From JAFAHD01 sp035654355 (GTDB taxonomy: Bacteria > Vulcanimicrobiota > Vulcanimicrobiia > Eremiobacterales > Eremiobacteraceae): 38,797 bases of DNA. Made by a program: the position numbers and the translations under genes. The stretch spans positions 1-38,797 of the forward strand of contig DASRXC010000121.1 of NCBI GenBank assembly GCA_035654355.1, given 5' to 3'. Below, one piece after another: positions 37,704-38,797 of this stretch. Positions within the stretch are counted from its first letter, which is position 1. The number at the start of each line of letters is the position of its first letter. The notes beneath the pieces were generated by a model. The model made no database searches, was not told the DNA's origin, and was given only the letters and a program-made list of their open reading frames with translations.

Positions 37704-38797
37704 ATGCTCGCACCCGAACGAAGCGCCGAGATGCTCGAAGCCGAGCAGATGATCCTCGACACGGTGCGAAAGCTCGTGAAAGAGAAAGTTGAACCGCGCG
37801 CCGCCGAGATCGACGCCAAAGGCGAGTACCCCAAAGACCTGCGCGACCTATTCGCAAAGAACGACCTGCTCGGAATCCCATTTCCTGAGGAGTACGGCGG
37901 CCTTGGCAGTTTCGTAACGTATGTCAAGGTCGTCGAAGAGATCGCAAAGGCGTGCGCATCGTCCGCGCTGATCGTTGCAGTGCAGGAGCTCGGCGCGCTG
38001 CCGATCATGATCGCCGGCAGCGACGCGCAGAAACAGAAATATCTTCCGAAGCTGGCGACCGGCGAATGGATGACGTCATACGCGCTGACCGAACCGACAA
38101 GCGGCTCGGATGCAGCCAATATGCGCTCGACCGCGGTGCGCGACGGCGACCATTACGTGCTCAATGGAACGAAGGTGTTCATCACCAACGTCGCGGTTGC
38201 CGATCTGTGCATCGTGTTCGCGATGACCGACAAGGAAGCGGGCCCCAAGGGCGCGTCGGCGTTTATCTGCCACACCGACGACCCCGGCTTCAAACTCGGC
38301 AAGGTCGAGCACAAGATGGGCATTCGCGGTTCGCCGACCAACGAGGTCGTGTTAGACAACTGCCGCATTCCGGCCGACCGGCTCATCGGCACGGAGGGCC
38401 AGGGCTTCCCGATCGCGATGAAGACGCTCGATAAATCGCGCCCCGGTGTCGCCGCGCAGGCGCTCGGCATCGCCCAAGGCGCGCTCGATTTCGCCGCCAA
38501 GTACATCAAGGATCGCGTCGCCTTCGGCAAACCCCTGTCCAAGCAACAAGGTCTGCAGTGGATGATCGCGGACATGGAACTCGAGACGCAAGCTGCGCGG
38601 CTACTGCTGTATGAGGCGGCGCGCAAGTGCGACGAAGGAGCGCCCGACGTCACCCACTGGGGCGCGCTGTGCAAGCTCAAGTGCGGCGACGTCGCAATGT
38701 CGGTGACCACGGACGCCGTGCAGTTGCTCGGCGGATATGGGTATATGACTGAATATCCAGTCGAGCGTATGATGCGCGACGCAAAAATCACGCAGAT
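37704..38797 (+). CDS. Acyl-CoA dehydrogenase, 3' end cut by window edge
   Basis: The frame from ATG 37704 stays open to the window edge (364 full codons). The sequence has the full N-terminal and middle domains of flavin acyl-CoA dehydrogenases: FPEEYGGLG, the FAD-binding YALTEPTSGSDAANM and VFITNVAVADLCIVFA, and GSPTNEVVLDNCRIPADRLIG. The C-terminal domain has RVAFGKPLSKQQGLQW and GGYGYMTEYPVERMMRDAKI. The catalytic glutamate of the usual IYEGT motif lies a few codons beyond the edge. GGAGG precedes the ATG at 10-nt spacing. It is divergent from the S16 protease with very little space between. Likely role: beta-oxidation or branched-chain amino-acid breakdown; the substrate cannot be told. 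Confidence 0.95.
   Translation, partial: MLAPERSAEMLEAEQMILDTVRKLVKEKVEPRAAEIDAKGEYPKDLRDLFAKNDLLGIPFPEEYGGLGSFVTYVKVVEEIAKACASSALIVAVQELGALPIMIAGSDAQKQKYLPKLATGEWMTSYALTEPTSGSDAANMRSTAVRDGDHYVLNGTKVFITNVAVADLCIVFAMTDKEAGPKGASAFICHTDDPGFKLGKVEHKMGIRGSPTNEVVLDNCRIPADRLIGTEGQGFPIAMKTLDKSRPGVAAQALGIAQGALDFAAKYIKDRVAFGKPLSKQQGLQWMIADMELETQAARLLLYEAARKCDEGAPDVTHWGALCKLKCGDVAMSVTTDAVQLLGGYGYMTEYPVERMMRDAKITQ

Noticed and set aside
1..38797. Phage, IS element, CRISPR or secondary-metabolite cluster
   Set aside because: I found no integrase, transposase, regular repeat-spacer pattern or large modular enzyme; gene content and packing are those of an ordinary chromosome.

Overview
The window is a 38.8 kb stretch of GC-rich bacterial chromosome (roughly 60% GC by eye) packed with housekeeping genes. 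I see no phage, transposon, CRISPR array, rRNA or tRNA. The gene set points to a two-membrane (diderm) bacterium with Terrabacteria-type biology. RNase J, a LytR-CpsA-Psr enzyme, a SpoIIIE-like FtsK, an HspR-type repressor and the futalosine menaquinone pathway occur beside a TolC/membrane-fusion/MacB exporter and a lipoprotein. That mix fits Candidatus Eremiobacterota (WPS-2) or a related lineage. This is inference, because the window holds no marker RNA.

Layout. (1) 1-324: a truncated SAM methyltransferase. (2) 8521 down to 439, minus strand: one long operon with overlapping or near-touching genes, rodZ-like, yajQ, rimO, an LCP protein, a polysaccharide deacetylase, an unlisted 45-residue membrane protein, hpf and secA. 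It combines cell-envelope construction, ribosome modification and hibernation, and secretion. (3) 8631-11630, plus strand: mnmA, a lipoprotein and two tandem paralogues of an unrecognised family, joined by ATGA and GTGA overlaps. (4) 20352 down to 11634, minus strand: a secreted hypothetical protein, RNase J, a lone DppC-type permease, FtsK, then mqnE-mqnA-mqnC for menaquinone. (5) 20546-27916, plus strand: a seven-gene coupled operon encoding a secreted protein, a Yip1-like membrane protein, TolC, a membrane fusion protein, two different MacB-type permeases and one ATPase, which together look like a complete tripartite efflux or export machine. (6) 28042-29324: a small ArsR / AHSA1 / VOC operon with a near-consensus promoter that predicts a leaderless message; a convergent NAD(P)-binding protein follows. 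(7) 30215-35376: htrA-dnaK-grpE-dnaJ-hspR, the stress operon. (8) A secreted hypothetical, a PDZ plus Lon-type S16 protease, and a divergent acyl-CoA dehydrogenase cut by the window edge.

The most rewarding region is the stress operon. A promoter at 29998-30026 is overlaid by a CIRCE element (left arm perfect, right arm 7 of 9, spacing exactly 9), so HrcA probably controls transcription from in front of htrA, while the last gene of the same operon encodes an HspR-like repressor. A leader of about 180 nt follows, holding a block that resembles the first half of a c-di-GMP-I (GEMM) riboswitch, an 8-bp hairpin and a terminator-like hairpin. Two hairpins with nearly the same arms sit in the htrA-dnaK and grpE-dnaJ gaps, and DnaJ has only half of the usual zinc region.

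Other points worth following are the uncharacterised paralogue pair behind mnmA, the two-permease exporter, the orphan DppC between rnj and ftsK, and a seven-codon arginine-rich ORF overlapping the hpf start.
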